Made by a program: the position numbers and the translations under genes. This document shows positions 1-7,615 of a DNA stretch of 64,000 nt, piece by piece. This stretch comes from Arthrospiribacter ruber (GTDB lineage Bacteria > Bacteroidota > Bacteroidia > Cytophagales > Cyclobacteriaceae), in the NCBI RefSeq assembly GCF_019343195.1, contig NZ_RPHB01000013.1, positions 48,677-112,676 on the forward strand. The letters run 5' to 3'. Position 1 is the stretch's first letter. Every line of letters begins with the position of its first letter. Under the pieces are notes generated by a model. The model was given only the letters and a program-made list of their open reading frames with translations. It was not told where the DNA came from and searched no databases.

Positions 1-564
1 CAATTTCTGACCTTCCGGTATTCCACCTTCAACATGTGTGAATATGCCCTCAGGCAAACCTGATACAGATAAAGCCTCAAAGATAACCTCTGCTACCAGA
101 TTGGATGTTTTGGGATGGGCGGGATGGGCTTTGTAAATTACTGGACATCCAGCTGCCAAGGCTGAAATTGTATCTCCTCCTGCTGTAGAAAATGCTAAGG
201 GAAAATTACTTGCCCCAAATACAACTACAGGACCTAAAGGGGATAGCATCCTTCTAATATCAGGTTTTGGTGCAGGAGTTCTTTTAGGATCACCATGGTC
301 AATGGTGGCTTCCACCCAGCTACCCTCTTCAATAAGTTTCTCGAAAAGCCTGATCTGACCTACAGTACGTCCAAGTTCACCTGTAATTCTTCCTTCAGGA
401 AGGTTTGATTCCGAAGATGCCAATGGGATCAACTTGGTTTTGATTCTTTCCAGACCATTGCCAATCTCATTTAAGAATCCAGCTTTTTTCTTTCCCGAAA
501 GGTATTTATAGCTTAAAAAAGCATCTTGAGCCTGTTCAAAAATAGCGTCAAAAGTATTTTTCAT
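1..564 (-). CDS. 2,5-dioxovalerate (alpha-ketoglutarate semialdehyde) dehydrogenase, N-terminal part
   Basis: The first 188 codons are present; the gene runs off the left edge of the window. The product is an aldehyde dehydrogenase: the start MKNTFDAIFEQAQDAFLSY leads into an N-terminal Rossmann region with LSPLGPVVVFGASNFPLAFS, then GGDTISALAAGCPVIYKAHP, where the lysine matches the NADP-binding position. This wording is typical of the alpha-ketoglutarate semialdehyde dehydrogenase branch, which oxidises 2,5-dioxopentanoate to 2-oxoglutarate at the end of non-phosphorylative pentose or sugar-acid pathways. The catalytic Cys and Glu lie beyond the edge and cannot be checked. It follows the FAH-family gene on the same strand after 84 bases, so the two probably form one operon. 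The start is the first ATG after an A/T-rich leader. Confidence 0.85.
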   Translation of the reverse strand, partial: MKNTFDAIFEQAQDAFLSYKYLSGKKKAGFLNEIGNGLERIKTKLIPLASSESNLPEGRITGELGRTVGQIRLFEKLIEEGSWVEATIDHGDPKRTPAPKPDIRRMLSPLGPVVVFGASNFPLAFSTAGGDTISALAAGCPVIYKAHPAHPKTSNLVAEVIFEALSVSGLPEGIFTHVEGGIPEGQKL

Positions 565-648
565 AGTGTATTCAATTTTAAATAAGTAATATGTTTTTTT
601 TCGATCGTATGCTTTTAATAATTTTCAGAATAACAGATCACACCTGAT

Positions 649-1482
649 TTAATTGCGCATTATTGCGACGGTATTAATCAACTCTCCGATTTCAGGGATT
701 TTGATTTTAACCTGATCATCAACTTGTAAGCTGAAAGTGTCATCTGGGACCAAACAGGTTCCTGTCATTAAATAAACTCCATTTGGGAAATGCATTTCTC
801 TATACAGAAACTCTATTAATTCAGTATGCTTTCTTTTCATTTGATTGATCGAAATCTGCCCCTGAAAAACTTCTTTACCCTTTCGAATGATCTTCATTGT
901 GATGCTTGTATCAGGGTCAATGGGGGATTTCGGTACATATAGACATGGACCTATTGCAGCGGCTCTTTCATAACACTTTGCCTGTGGGAGATAAAGGGGG
1001 TTTTCTCCTTCAATGTCTCTACTGCTCATGTCGTTTCCGATGGTATAACCGACGATTTTACCTGAAGTACTTGCAAAAAGAGTCAGCTCAGGCTCAGGAA
1101 CGTTCCACTGGGAGTCTTTTCTTATATAAACAGATTCGCTTGGACCGGATGCTCTAAAATAGCTGGATTTAAAAAACAGCTCTGGTCTTTCGGCCTCATA
1201 AACATGAGAATAAAAGACTGCCGCTCCACTTTCTTTGGATTCTTCCATCCTTGCTTCCCGGCTTCTCATATATGTAACCCCTGAGGCCCAAATCTCCTGC
1301 GTACCAATTGGAGCTAGAATTTCTTCCCCGAATTCAATTTCATTAAGCTGTGGAATTTCTGCTTTAATTTGTTGATAGAGGTTATCCCTGTTGACAAAAT
1401 TGTCCCAGTTTAGGCTGCTTTTGAAGTAAAACTTCTCGTTGAATTCAATTATTATTCCTTTTGCAGTTTTGTAAAGTTTCAT
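649..1482 (-). CDS. Fumarylacetoacetate-hydrolase superfamily protein, probable 2-keto-3-deoxy sugar-acid dehydratase
   Basis: This 277-residue protein has the C-terminal FAH fold. The metal-binding pattern is visible as E130 and E132 in VPEPELTLF, D151 in YTIGNDMSSRD and the K168 region LPQAK. The stretch YTIGNDMSSRDIEGENPLYL is close to the FAH members that act as 2-keto-3-deoxy-D-arabinonate or related dehydratases. Such enzymes make 2,5-dioxopentanoate, the substrate of the dehydrogenase encoded next on the same strand, which is the main reason for preferring dehydratase over hydrolase. The protein is soluble, with no signal peptide, so it should be cytoplasmic. The exact sugar acid cannot be told from sequence. 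A palindromic operator candidate sits about 100 bases upstream of the start. Confidence 0.75.
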   Translation of the reverse strand: MKLYKTAKGIIIEFNEKFYFKSSLNWDNFVNRDNLYQQIKAEIPQLNEIEFGEEILAPIGTQEIWASGVTYMRSREARMEESKESGAAVFYSHVYEAERPELFFKSSYFRASGPSESVYIRKDSQWNVPEPELTLFASTSGKIVGYTIGNDMSSRDIEGENPLYLPQAKCYERAAAIGPCLYVPKSPIDPDTSITMKIIRKGKEVFQGQISINQMKRKHTELIEFLYREMHFPNGVYLMTGTCLVPDDTFSLQVDDQVKIKIPEIGELINTVAIMRN

Positions 1483-1583
1483 GGATAAATGAACAGGTTA
1501 ATAGGTTTAGCTTTTGTTTTATTTTGGAAATCAAATCATAAACTTAATTTTTTTCGGGGATAAAATGGGTGTTTTTTTAAAAA

Positions 1584-1604
1584 AAAGTGTAATATTTACA
1601 CTTT
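1584..1604. promoter_or_regulatory. Palindromic operator candidate upstream of the sugar-acid operon
   Basis: A perfect inverted repeat has 9-base arms AAAGTGTAA and TTACACTTT around a TAT centre. It lies 102 bases before the FAH-family start and 121 bases before the sigma-like gene on the other strand, so it could serve either. Twofold symmetry of this size in a divergent intergenic region suits a dimeric regulator of the LacI or GntR type; the regulator itself is not in the window. Confidence 0.45.
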
Positions 1605-1724
1605 ATGGAATCATTACGGAGTTCTGGTTTTCTTCTGGAGTTGGGTGATGTTCAGTTTCATTGCAAATCGGTAAAATCAATTAAGCGCAAGTGACTTATT
1701 TAATAATTTGCTTTCACTAATCTT

Positions 1725-2246
1725 ATGAATACTCTTGACTCCCAAATAATAACCAATCTGGTTTTCCGGACAAAATCCGGAGACCGTAAAGCATTTTCAA
1801 ATTTATGTGAATTGTTTTCTCCTAAATTGATCCATATAGCAAAGCGAATGTCTGTTTCCCAAGAAGATGCTGAAGGTTTGGTCCAGGAAATTTTTATTTT
1901 AATCTGGGAAAAGCGGGAAAACCTCAATCCTGATTTTTCTTTCAATACATACCTGCTTACAATTTTAAAATCCAAACTGTATAAAAAAGTAAAATCAGAA
2001 GCTAGAAAGACAGCCAATCAGAAATATGCAATCCAACACCTAGGACAGGAAAGCGGAATCGCTGAAAGTGAGGTGATACATGAAGAATTAAATATGTTAT
2101 CTTCAAAGGCGACCGAGAATTTCCCCAAACAACAAAAGCAAATTTCCTTATTGAAGGGTTTGGAGAATCTTACAGCGTGTAAAATAGCTTCCAAGTTGGG
2201 GCTTTCAAAAGGAACCATGGGAAACCATTTTTACCAGGCCGAATAG
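1725..2246 (+). CDS. ECF-type RNA polymerase sigma factor, probably truncated
   Basis: The 173-residue product has sigma region 2 (AFSNLCELFSPKLIHIAKR through EDAEGLVQEIFILIWEKRE, about residues 25-67) and a region 4 helix-turn-helix (PKQQKQISLLKGLENLTACKIASKLGLSKGTMGNHF, about 134-170). It resembles the large Bacteroidota ECF group that drives fecR/susC operons, but there is no fecR or susC beside it. The end is abrupt: NHFYQAE then stop, whereas relatives continue for some 15-25 residues. Frame-matched sequence after the stop still reads KIQMYPPDQKRRALRF, resembling the missing tail, so a premature stop is likely. Region 4 also carries unusual residues (TACKIASKLG, SKGTMGNHF). It may be decaying or non-functional. 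Confidence 0.65.
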   Translation: MNTLDSQIITNLVFRTKSGDRKAFSNLCELFSPKLIHIAKRMSVSQEDAEGLVQEIFILIWEKRENLNPDFSFNTYLLTILKSKLYKKVKSEARKTANQKYAIQHLGQESGIAESEVIHEELNMLSSKATENFPKQQKQISLLKGLENLTACKIASKLGLSKGTMGNHFYQAE

Positions 2247-2561
2247 AAAATTCAAATGTATCCGCCCGACCAGAAAAGGAGGGCTTTGAGATTTTGAGGA
2301 TTATAGCTTTAAATGTCTTTATGGTTTGGCGAAATCCATCCTCTGGTAACCGCCTCCCTTTTCAATGAGAAAAAAATGAAAAAAATCGTGTTTATGGGGG
2401 TGGGTCAATTTTACTTTTTCCTTCAATTCTGTGATCTAAAATACAGAGGCCTTCAAGGTTGATTGCCTGAAAATTTTAGATGTCAAGGAAAGGAGTAAAG
2501 TACTTTTTTGGTTTGCAATGTCTATCCACAGATCTACACATTCCGGGAATGAGTAGAGTAG

Positions 2562-2613
2562 GAGTGGGGATGTTTCCGCCACGATTCGTTTCTTCGTGAA
2601 AAAATCCCCACTC
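2562..2613. repeat. Long imperfect inverted repeat (hairpin) in the 2247-2776 gap
   Basis: The arms GAGTGGGGAT and ATCCCCACTC pair perfectly and enclose a second pairing CACGA/TCGTG, giving a long interrupted stem. No T-run follows in either direction, so it is not an ordinary intrinsic terminator. I see no gene in the rest of the 530-base gap between the sigma-like gene and the FtsX relic. Confidence 0.6.
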
Positions 2614-2776
2614 TCTTTGGCACTGACCCAAATATAACTTTGATGAGCATCCGATTAGCTTTCTGTAGGAGGTCCTTGAGTGAATACTTGAAATAGATAT
2701 AAAATCTTTTCAAATCTACCCAATAGCATTGTGAATTTGAGATTTAATTAACGGATGCTTGGGTTATAGAATTCAT

Positions 2777-3070
2777 TTAATCCCCCTTAAGTACTTTAGC
2801 AGGATTCCCATATGCAGCTTTTATAGATTGAAAAATAACAGTTAACATTGTAATTATTCCTATCAGTAATGCTGCTTTGATAAAAAGAAAAGGAGTAATT
2901 TCTACATGATAAGCGAAATTCTGTAACCATTTATTTGCGCCAAACCAAATAAAAGGTGTAGCTAACACAAATGAAACCAATAAATCAATACAAAATACTG
3001 TTTGGTAAGTTTTAGAAGGATAGAACCCGTGTCAGCCCCAAATATTTTTCTAATAGATATTTCTTACAAT
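2777..3070 (-). pseudogene. FtsX/MacB-type ABC transporter permease, C-terminal relic
   Basis: Only the last ~95 residues of an FtsX-family permease survive. Reading from 3070 down, one frame gives EISIRKIFGADTGSILLKLTKQYFVL, the conserved cytoplasmic helix before the last membrane segments. A frameshift then leads to LLVSFVLATPFIWFGANKW, two hydrophobic segments and the usual end GNPAKVLKGD. A stop codon precedes EISIRK, and nothing of the ~700 upstream residues is present. The intact permease at 13428-15887 has the same architecture (KEVGLRKVMGAS and a membrane tail ending VNPVKLLKYE). This is a dead fragment of a relative of that gene. Confidence 0.75.
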
Positions 3071-3084
3071 CCCTTTGATAGGTT

Positions 3085-3381
3085 TCAATAGTTCCATTGC
3101 CAGACTTCTTTTAAGCAGAGTCTTCCATCCTTTGTAAAGTATGGACTTGACCTGCATTTACCCGTGCGGATTGCCCCATCTAAATTGATATGCTGATAGA
3201 CCATATCAATATTTCCTGCTTCGTCCACCTTTCCTAAAATATGTCCCTTGACTATTTCCCCTCCTTCATATTCTGTGCTGATCATATTGCCCTCCTGGCG
3301 ATAATGGAAAATAGTAGAAGCAGATGATTCTCCGTTTTTGCTGTTTTCAACAGCTTTGAATTTTTTGTTGTTGTAGTTCAT
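3085..3381 (-). CDS. Small conserved protein, often labelled N-acetylglutamate synthase-like
   Basis: This 98-residue soluble protein starts MNYNNKKFKAVENSKNGES and has a repeated beta pattern (YEGGEIVKGHILGKVD, then IDMVYQHINLDGAIRTGKC). Similar small proteins occur in many Bacteroidota and are sometimes named N-acetylglutamate synthase, but the sequence shows no acetyltransferase motif and I would not trust that function. It stands alone on the minus strand, next to the FtsX relic. A degraded copy lies at 13184-13413, again beside an FtsX permease. The start is well supported by an ATG after a short AT-rich leader. Confidence 0.65.
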   Translation of the reverse strand: MNYNNKKFKAVENSKNGESSASTIFHYRQEGNMISTEYEGGEIVKGHILGKVDEAGNIDMVYQHINLDGAIRTGKCRSSPYFTKDGRLCLKEVWQWNY

Positions 3382-3596
3382 GGTTTTTTGAAGCCCCTTT
3401 TTTGATACCTATATTTTCAGATCTATGAATTAGATTGCTTGATTGATTGGACTTTACAACTGATTGATTTAGAACTCCTCTACTGCTTTGCCCTGATGAA
3501 ATCATTCAACCAAAGAAGAAGCTGTAAAAGAGGAGCTAAAAAATTCAATTTCAAACCTGTTTGTTTAATATTCTTCTGTGCCCTACATTTGCCTCT

Positions 3597-3971
3597 ATGT
3601 TGAAAAGCTTGCTCTATATAGCCATGGCAGCACTTTTGGTATTGAACGGAATGGTGTATTCCCTCATCCAAGGATCCTATGAGCTAAACAAAGCAACGGT
3701 TATTGAGAATTTTTGTATCAACAAAGCGCAGCCGGACCTGAAATGTGATGGTAAATGCTACCTTGCCCAACAACTGAAAGCAGAGAAGGAAAAGCAGGAG
3801 CAGAATAGTCAGCATTCCTTTTCCCTTGACTTTGGCCAGTTTATAGCTTTCCAAGCTGATTGGGAATTGTCAGGACCTATGGCAGCTTTTGATATTACTT
3901 TTTCAGAACAATTTTCTGAACCTGTTTTCAGCAATTTTATAAGTTCAATTGATATTCCTCCACAGATTTGA
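3597..3971 (+). CDS. Small membrane-anchored protein with C-x9-C-x3-C motif (copy A)
   Basis: The product is 124 residues if translation starts at 3597; a longer open frame begins at 3561, but the 3597 start puts a typical hydrophobic leader (MLKSLLYIAMAALLVLNGM) at the N-terminus. After the leader come three cysteines at 40, 50 and 54 in FCINKAQPDLKCDGKCYL, followed by a Lys/Glu/Gln-rich segment and a less conserved tail. The gene at 4180 encodes a paralogue that aligns without a gap over the first 60 residues and has cysteines at the same three positions. The location just upstream of an MbnP/MbnH pair suggests a metal or redox role in the envelope. I know no named family; function unknown. 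Confidence 0.7.
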   Translation: MLKSLLYIAMAALLVLNGMVYSLIQGSYELNKATVIENFCINKAQPDLKCDGKCYLAQQLKAEKEKQEQNSQHSFSLDFGQFIAFQADWELSGPMAAFDITFSEQFSEPVFSNFISSIDIPPQI

Positions 3972-4179
3972 GCTTGGGTTGTTTGGTCTGATTGACCTTA
4001 ATTCTAAGTTTCGGTTCTCTGGTTTTTATCCTTTTAAAAATCAGGGAGCTTGTTTGGAATTTAGGTTTCCGCAGCACAACCATTTTTCACCTTCATTTGA
4101 TCCTGGCGATGCCCCGGGATGTCCCATCATCATAAATTATTTGTAAGCCGCTACTGACTAGTTCAGTTTAGGAAAATCC

Positions 4180-4566
4180 ATGGTACGCAGTCTTTTTGTC
4201 ATTAGTATGGCTTGGATGATCATACTCAACAGTATGGTCTATTCGGTTATTTGTGTCAATTTTCAGCTGAACCGCTCGTTTATTACGGAGATGTTTTGTG
4301 AAAATAAGGACATTCCCATGTCCCAATGTAATGGGCAGTGCTTTCTAAATAAGCAGCTGGACCAAGCAACTCAGGATCAGGAATCCAGCTGGATGGATTT
4401 TCGTTCTGATTTTAATTTGTTTACACTTTTTTCCCTAGATCTTGAGCTTCCAAGGCTTTGCCTTGCAGCCGACTTTGATCATGTTGGGTTTTTGAAAAAC
4501 AGGGCCTATCAAAGCTACCTTAGGGTCCTGGGCAGGCCACCTGCAACAGCAAGCTTTTTATTATAG
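4180..4566 (+). CDS. Small membrane-anchored protein with C-x9-C-x3-C motif (copy B)
   Basis: The 128-residue paralogue of the preceding gene starts MVRSLFVISMAWMIILNSMV, an uncleaved anchor or signal peptide. It has C40, C50 and C54 in FCENKDIPMSQCNGQCFL. Positions shared with copy A include LNxMVYS near residue 16, FCxNK, CxGxC and QL at 59-60; the C-terminal halves differ. The 208-base gap to copy A holds no convincing gene. It is followed after 89 bases by mbnP copy 1, probably in the same transcription unit. A periplasm-facing metal ligand or chaperone is plausible given the neighbours, but that is inference. Confidence 0.7.
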   Translation: MVRSLFVISMAWMIILNSMVYSVICVNFQLNRSFITEMFCENKDIPMSQCNGQCFLNKQLDQATQDQESSWMDFRSDFNLFTLFSLDLELPRLCLAADFDHVGFLKNRAYQSYLRVLGRPPATASFLL

Positions 4567-4655
4567 AGTTCCCGCAAACTGTCATTCCGGACACTTTGTG
4601 GAACAGGTATGGCCTGTTCAACCACATTTTCAGAAATTAAAAAATCAAATTCAAA

Positions 4656-5498
4656 ATGAAAGTTTTCAAAAATATCAGTTCAATGCTATTGCTGTTTGTT
4701 GTAGTTCTATTCTCATGTCAGGAATCAGAAAACCCGACCATCAATGAAATGGGAGAGATGATTGTCAAATTTGACAATTATGTAGGTAACCAAACCATGA
4801 TCCTGGATGAATTGGGAAGTACCAATTACCGATATACGACTGCCAAAGGTCAAGAATTCAACATCACAAGATTTGGCTATTACATCAGCCATGTAAAGCT
4901 TTCCGGACCAAATGGGGAAGTATTCGTGGATGAGATGAATGCTACAGCAGATGCGAGCCAAATCAAAGGGTACTATCGTGTAGTCCAAGGAGAGCCTGAT
5001 ACTTATAATATCCATTTGAAGGATGTTCCTGCCGGACAGTACAATAAAATCACCTTCACCTTAGGTGTAAGAGAAGACGGAATTCAAGAAGGTGCTGTTG
5101 GTGGTATTTTAGATAGAGCAGCTGGTGGATGGTTTTGGAACTGGAATTCCGGATTTATCCACTACCTTTTTGAAGGTCATTCTCCATCATCACCGGTTGT
5201 GCAGGGGGATATCACCAACAGAGTTAGGTTGCATATCGGAGGATGGAAAAATATTCCATCTGAAAACGAAGACCCACAAAGGTTCTTCGACAATAATGTG
5301 GAGATATCACTGGATTTTGATGCTACAGTCAGGGTAAGTGAAAGCCTACGTCCCTCTCCACACATCCACATGGACCTATTGAAAGTCATTGGCGATGCAG
5401 ATTTTGAGATGGAAAATAACATCCATTCCCCTGCTGCCGGTAAACCTTTTGCCCAAAGACTTGCAGGGGCATTTATTGTGGATCACACCCATCAGTAA
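4656..5498 (+). CDS. mbnP: MbnP-family copper-binding lipoprotein, copy 1
   Basis: This 280-residue lipoprotein (LFSC lipobox, C21) belongs to the MbnP family (MXAN_0976 type). In methanotrophs and related systems MbnP is the periplasmic partner of the diheme enzyme MbnH, which oxidises a tryptophan to kynurenine and so creates a copper(I) site. Family features are FGYYISHVKLSGPNGE, VPAGQYNKITFTLGV, a tryptophan cluster W159-F-W161-N-W163 followed by SGFIHYLFEGH, a HIGGW segment, and HIHMDLLKV near the C-terminus. The sequence ends DHTHQ, histidine-rich like many copper proteins. The mbnH gene starts three bases after its stop, so the two are almost certainly co-translated. Which Trp is modified cannot be told here. 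Confidence 0.85.
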   Translation: MKVFKNISSMLLLFVVVLFSCQESENPTINEMGEMIVKFDNYVGNQTMILDELGSTNYRYTTAKGQEFNITRFGYYISHVKLSGPNGEVFVDEMNATADASQIKGYYRVVQGEPDTYNIHLKDVPAGQYNKITFTLGVREDGIQEGAVGGILDRAAGGWFWNWNSGFIHYLFEGHSPSSPVVQGDITNRVRLHIGGWKNIPSENEDPQRFFDNNVEISLDFDATVRVSESLRPSPHIHMDLLKVIGDADFEMENNIHSPAAGKPFAQRLAGAFIVDHTHQ

Positions 5499-5501
5499 TT
5501 T

Positions 5502-6566
5502 ATGATTAGCTTTTACAAAACAAGAGTCAGGCTTTTTGGGCCTGTACTCTTGTTAATTATGATAGTGATAAATGGATGTGAACCAGTTGCTGAGCATCCT
5601 AAAGTTGACGTGTACAAGTTTGAGAAACCAGCACATTTCCCTGAACCGACTTACACCTTCAGAAATAATCAGGTCAATGAAAAAGGGTTTAAACTTGGAA
5701 GAAGGTTGTTTAATGATCCTTCTCTTTCCCGGGATGGTTCCATATCCTGTTCCTCCTGTCATGTTCAGAGCCATGCATTTGCGGATATCATGCTGCATCC
5801 ATTCAGCTTCGGTGTGGAGGATAGAGAAGGAAAAAGAAATGCACCTCCTTTATTCAATCTGGCATTCCAAAAGGAGTTCTTCTGGGATGGTGGAGTGACC
5901 CATCTGGACTTTGCACCCATTTTGGCCTTTGAATCAGAAATCGAAATGGATCTCAGCTTTGAAGAAGTAGTGGCGAGGATTAGCAGAAGTGCGGATTATC
6001 CGGCTTTGTTCAAGGATGCCTTTGGCATTGAGGAAGTAACTGGGCCCTATGTGTTGCATGCCCTGAGTCAGTTTATGCTAATGATGCTGTCTGCTGACTC
6101 CAAGTATGACAGGTATGTGCAAGGTGATCAGCAGGCCCTTAACTCCTTGGAGTTAAAAGGCCTCGAGCTCTTTCGACAACACTGTGAAAGCTGTCATCAA
6201 GAGCCCTTGTTTACAGACCTGAGTTACAGAAACAATGGCGTGCAACGCAATATTACAGATCTGGGAAGGGAAACCGTCACAGAAGTACCACAGGACCGGG
6301 CCAAGTTCAAGGTGCCTTCCCTTCGAAACATTGAAGTGACGAGCCCCTATATGCACAATGCAAGGTTTGAGACCCTAAAGCAGGTCTTGGACCATTATAC
6401 TGAAGGAGTGGCAGAACAGGTCAGTATTGACCCGAAGGTGTTTGCTTCAGGAAAACCTGTCATTTCATTGAATGCTGAGGAAAAGGAACAGATCATCGCT
6501 TTTCTGAAAACCTTGACCGATCCCGGATTTCTTACTAACCCTATTTTCTTCAATTCCAATGACTAG
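5502..6566 (+). CDS. mbnH: MbnH-family diheme cytochrome c peroxidase-like enzyme, copy 1
   Basis: The 354-residue lipoprotein (NGC lipobox, C26) is a MauG/cytochrome-c-peroxidase relative of the MbnH type. Two c-heme sites are visible: C83-SS-CH and C228-ES-CH. The stretch GRRLFNDPSLSRDGSISC before heme 1 and KVPSLRNIEVTSPYMHNARF in the C-terminal half are typical of the family. MbnH enzymes form a high-valent diheme state that oxidises a Trp of MbnP; the partner gene lies immediately upstream. It acts in the periplasm, anchored by the lipid. Its last 8 bases overlap the start of the next gene, so the three genes 4656-7524 look like one operon. Confidence 0.87.
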   Translation: MISFYKTRVRLFGPVLLLIMIVINGCEPVAEHPKVDVYKFEKPAHFPEPTYTFRNNQVNEKGFKLGRRLFNDPSLSRDGSISCSSCHVQSHAFADIMLHPFSFGVEDREGKRNAPPLFNLAFQKEFFWDGGVTHLDFAPILAFESEIEMDLSFEEVVARISRSADYPALFKDAFGIEEVTGPYVLHALSQFMLMMLSADSKYDRYVQGDQQALNSLELKGLELFRQHCESCHQEPLFTDLSYRNNGVQRNITDLGRETVTEVPQDRAKFKVPSLRNIEVTSPYMHNARFETLKQVLDHYTEGVAEQVSIDPKVFASGKPVISLNAEEKEQIIAFLKTLTDPGFLTNPIFFNSND

Positions 6567-7524
6567 ATATTTCAAATTAATTGCAATCCTATTCGTCTCA
6601 ATTTTCCATCTCCCTCAGCAATCCAAAGCCTGTGAAGCTTGTGGCTGTGCTTTGGGAGGATTTAATTTTGGGATCATTCCCCAAAATGAAGCCCACTTTA
6701 TAGGCGTCAAATACTCCCAAGCGCATTTCTACGCAGAAATGTGGCATGCTGGTCAGCTGGAGTACTCCAACGACCGCTACCAACGATTGGATATCATGGG
6801 AAGAGTGGCATTGAAGGAGAGGTTACAGCTCAATGTCGTCCTGCCTTACATGTACAATCAGATGAAAGGAAGTCATGAAAATGAAACCTTGAACGGATTT
6901 GGTGATCCGATGATGTTGTTGAATTACAAAGTATTGGATCAAAAGGGAAACCCCATGGAGTCATGGCTGCATAATCTTTGGATCGGTGCTGGCCTCAAAG
7001 CACCTCTGGCCGATTTTGAATACTCCAATACCGTTCAGTTGATCAATCCAAATTTTCAGTTGGGAAGTGGGTCTTGGGACTTCATCTCCATGGCAAACTA
7101 TACCACGATGAAAAACCGCTGGGGTTTCAATGTGGAAGGGGTTTATAAATTCAACACCGCCAATGCCATTGATTACAGGTTTGGCAATCAGTACAATGTA
7201 CAGGGCAGTATATTTTACAAGCCAAGAGCAGAAAAAGTAATTCCCATTCCTATGCTTGGAATATACCATGAAAAGGCCGGGATGCATACTTTTGAAGGCT
7301 TCTATCAAGTCAACAGTGGAGGACATTATACTTTTGGACAAGCCGGAATTCAGCTTCAGTTCAGCAAAATGATGCTCCATGCCAACTACCAACTCCCCAT
7401 CAGCCAAAGTTTCAATAGTGATGATCATGTACATATTGAATCCAAAGGGAGGTTTTCAGTGACTATGATTGCGTTTATTGGTAAGGTTGATAAGAAAAGT
7501 GTATTCAGCTTTTCAAATGAATAA
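6559..7524 (+). CDS. Secreted barrel-like protein with CxxCxC after the signal peptide
   Basis: The 321-residue product starts with a signal peptide (to about SKA at 24), and the mature protein begins CEACGCALGG with C25, C28 and C30. The rest alternates hydrophobic and polar residues with many aromatic ends, e.g. RLQLNVVLPYMYN, RWGFNVEGVYKFN and MLHANYQLPIS, as in an outer-membrane beta-barrel; related proteins are often annotated as transporter. The start overlaps the end of mbnH copy 1 by 8 bases, so translation is coupled. A cysteine motif exposed at the mature N-terminus, next to a copper-site enzyme, suggests a metal-binding outer-membrane component, but no experimental member is known to me. 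Confidence 0.65.
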   Translation: MTRYFKLIAILFVSIFHLPQQSKACEACGCALGGFNFGIIPQNEAHFIGVKYSQAHFYAEMWHAGQLEYSNDRYQRLDIMGRVALKERLQLNVVLPYMYNQMKGSHENETLNGFGDPMMLLNYKVLDQKGNPMESWLHNLWIGAGLKAPLADFEYSNTVQLINPNFQLGSGSWDFISMANYTTMKNRWGFNVEGVYKFNTANAIDYRFGNQYNVQGSIFYKPRAEKVIPIPMLGIYHEKAGMHTFEGFYQVNSGGHYTFGQAGIQLQFSKMMLHANYQLPISQSFNSDDHVHIESKGRFSVTMIAFIGKVDKKSVFSFSNE

Positions 7525-7615
7525 AAAAAATATAAATAAAAAATAAAATGGCAATAAATTTTGCCAAATAAATCAATAGAAAAATAGAAAATTTCAAATT
7601 TAATAACAAAAAAAT

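Noticed and set aside
3949..4146. 65-codon ORF between the twin cysteine-motif genes
   Set aside because: It overlaps the end of copy A and has no signal peptide, motif or protein-like pattern.
6961..7434. 157-codon minus-strand open frame
   Set aside because: Antisense to the CxxCxC barrel-like gene, which has a signal peptide and overlaps mbnH translationally.
7549..7566. TGGCAA/TTGCCA hairpin as a terminator
   Set aside because: The stem is only six bases and no T-run follows; mentioned only as a possible unit boundary.
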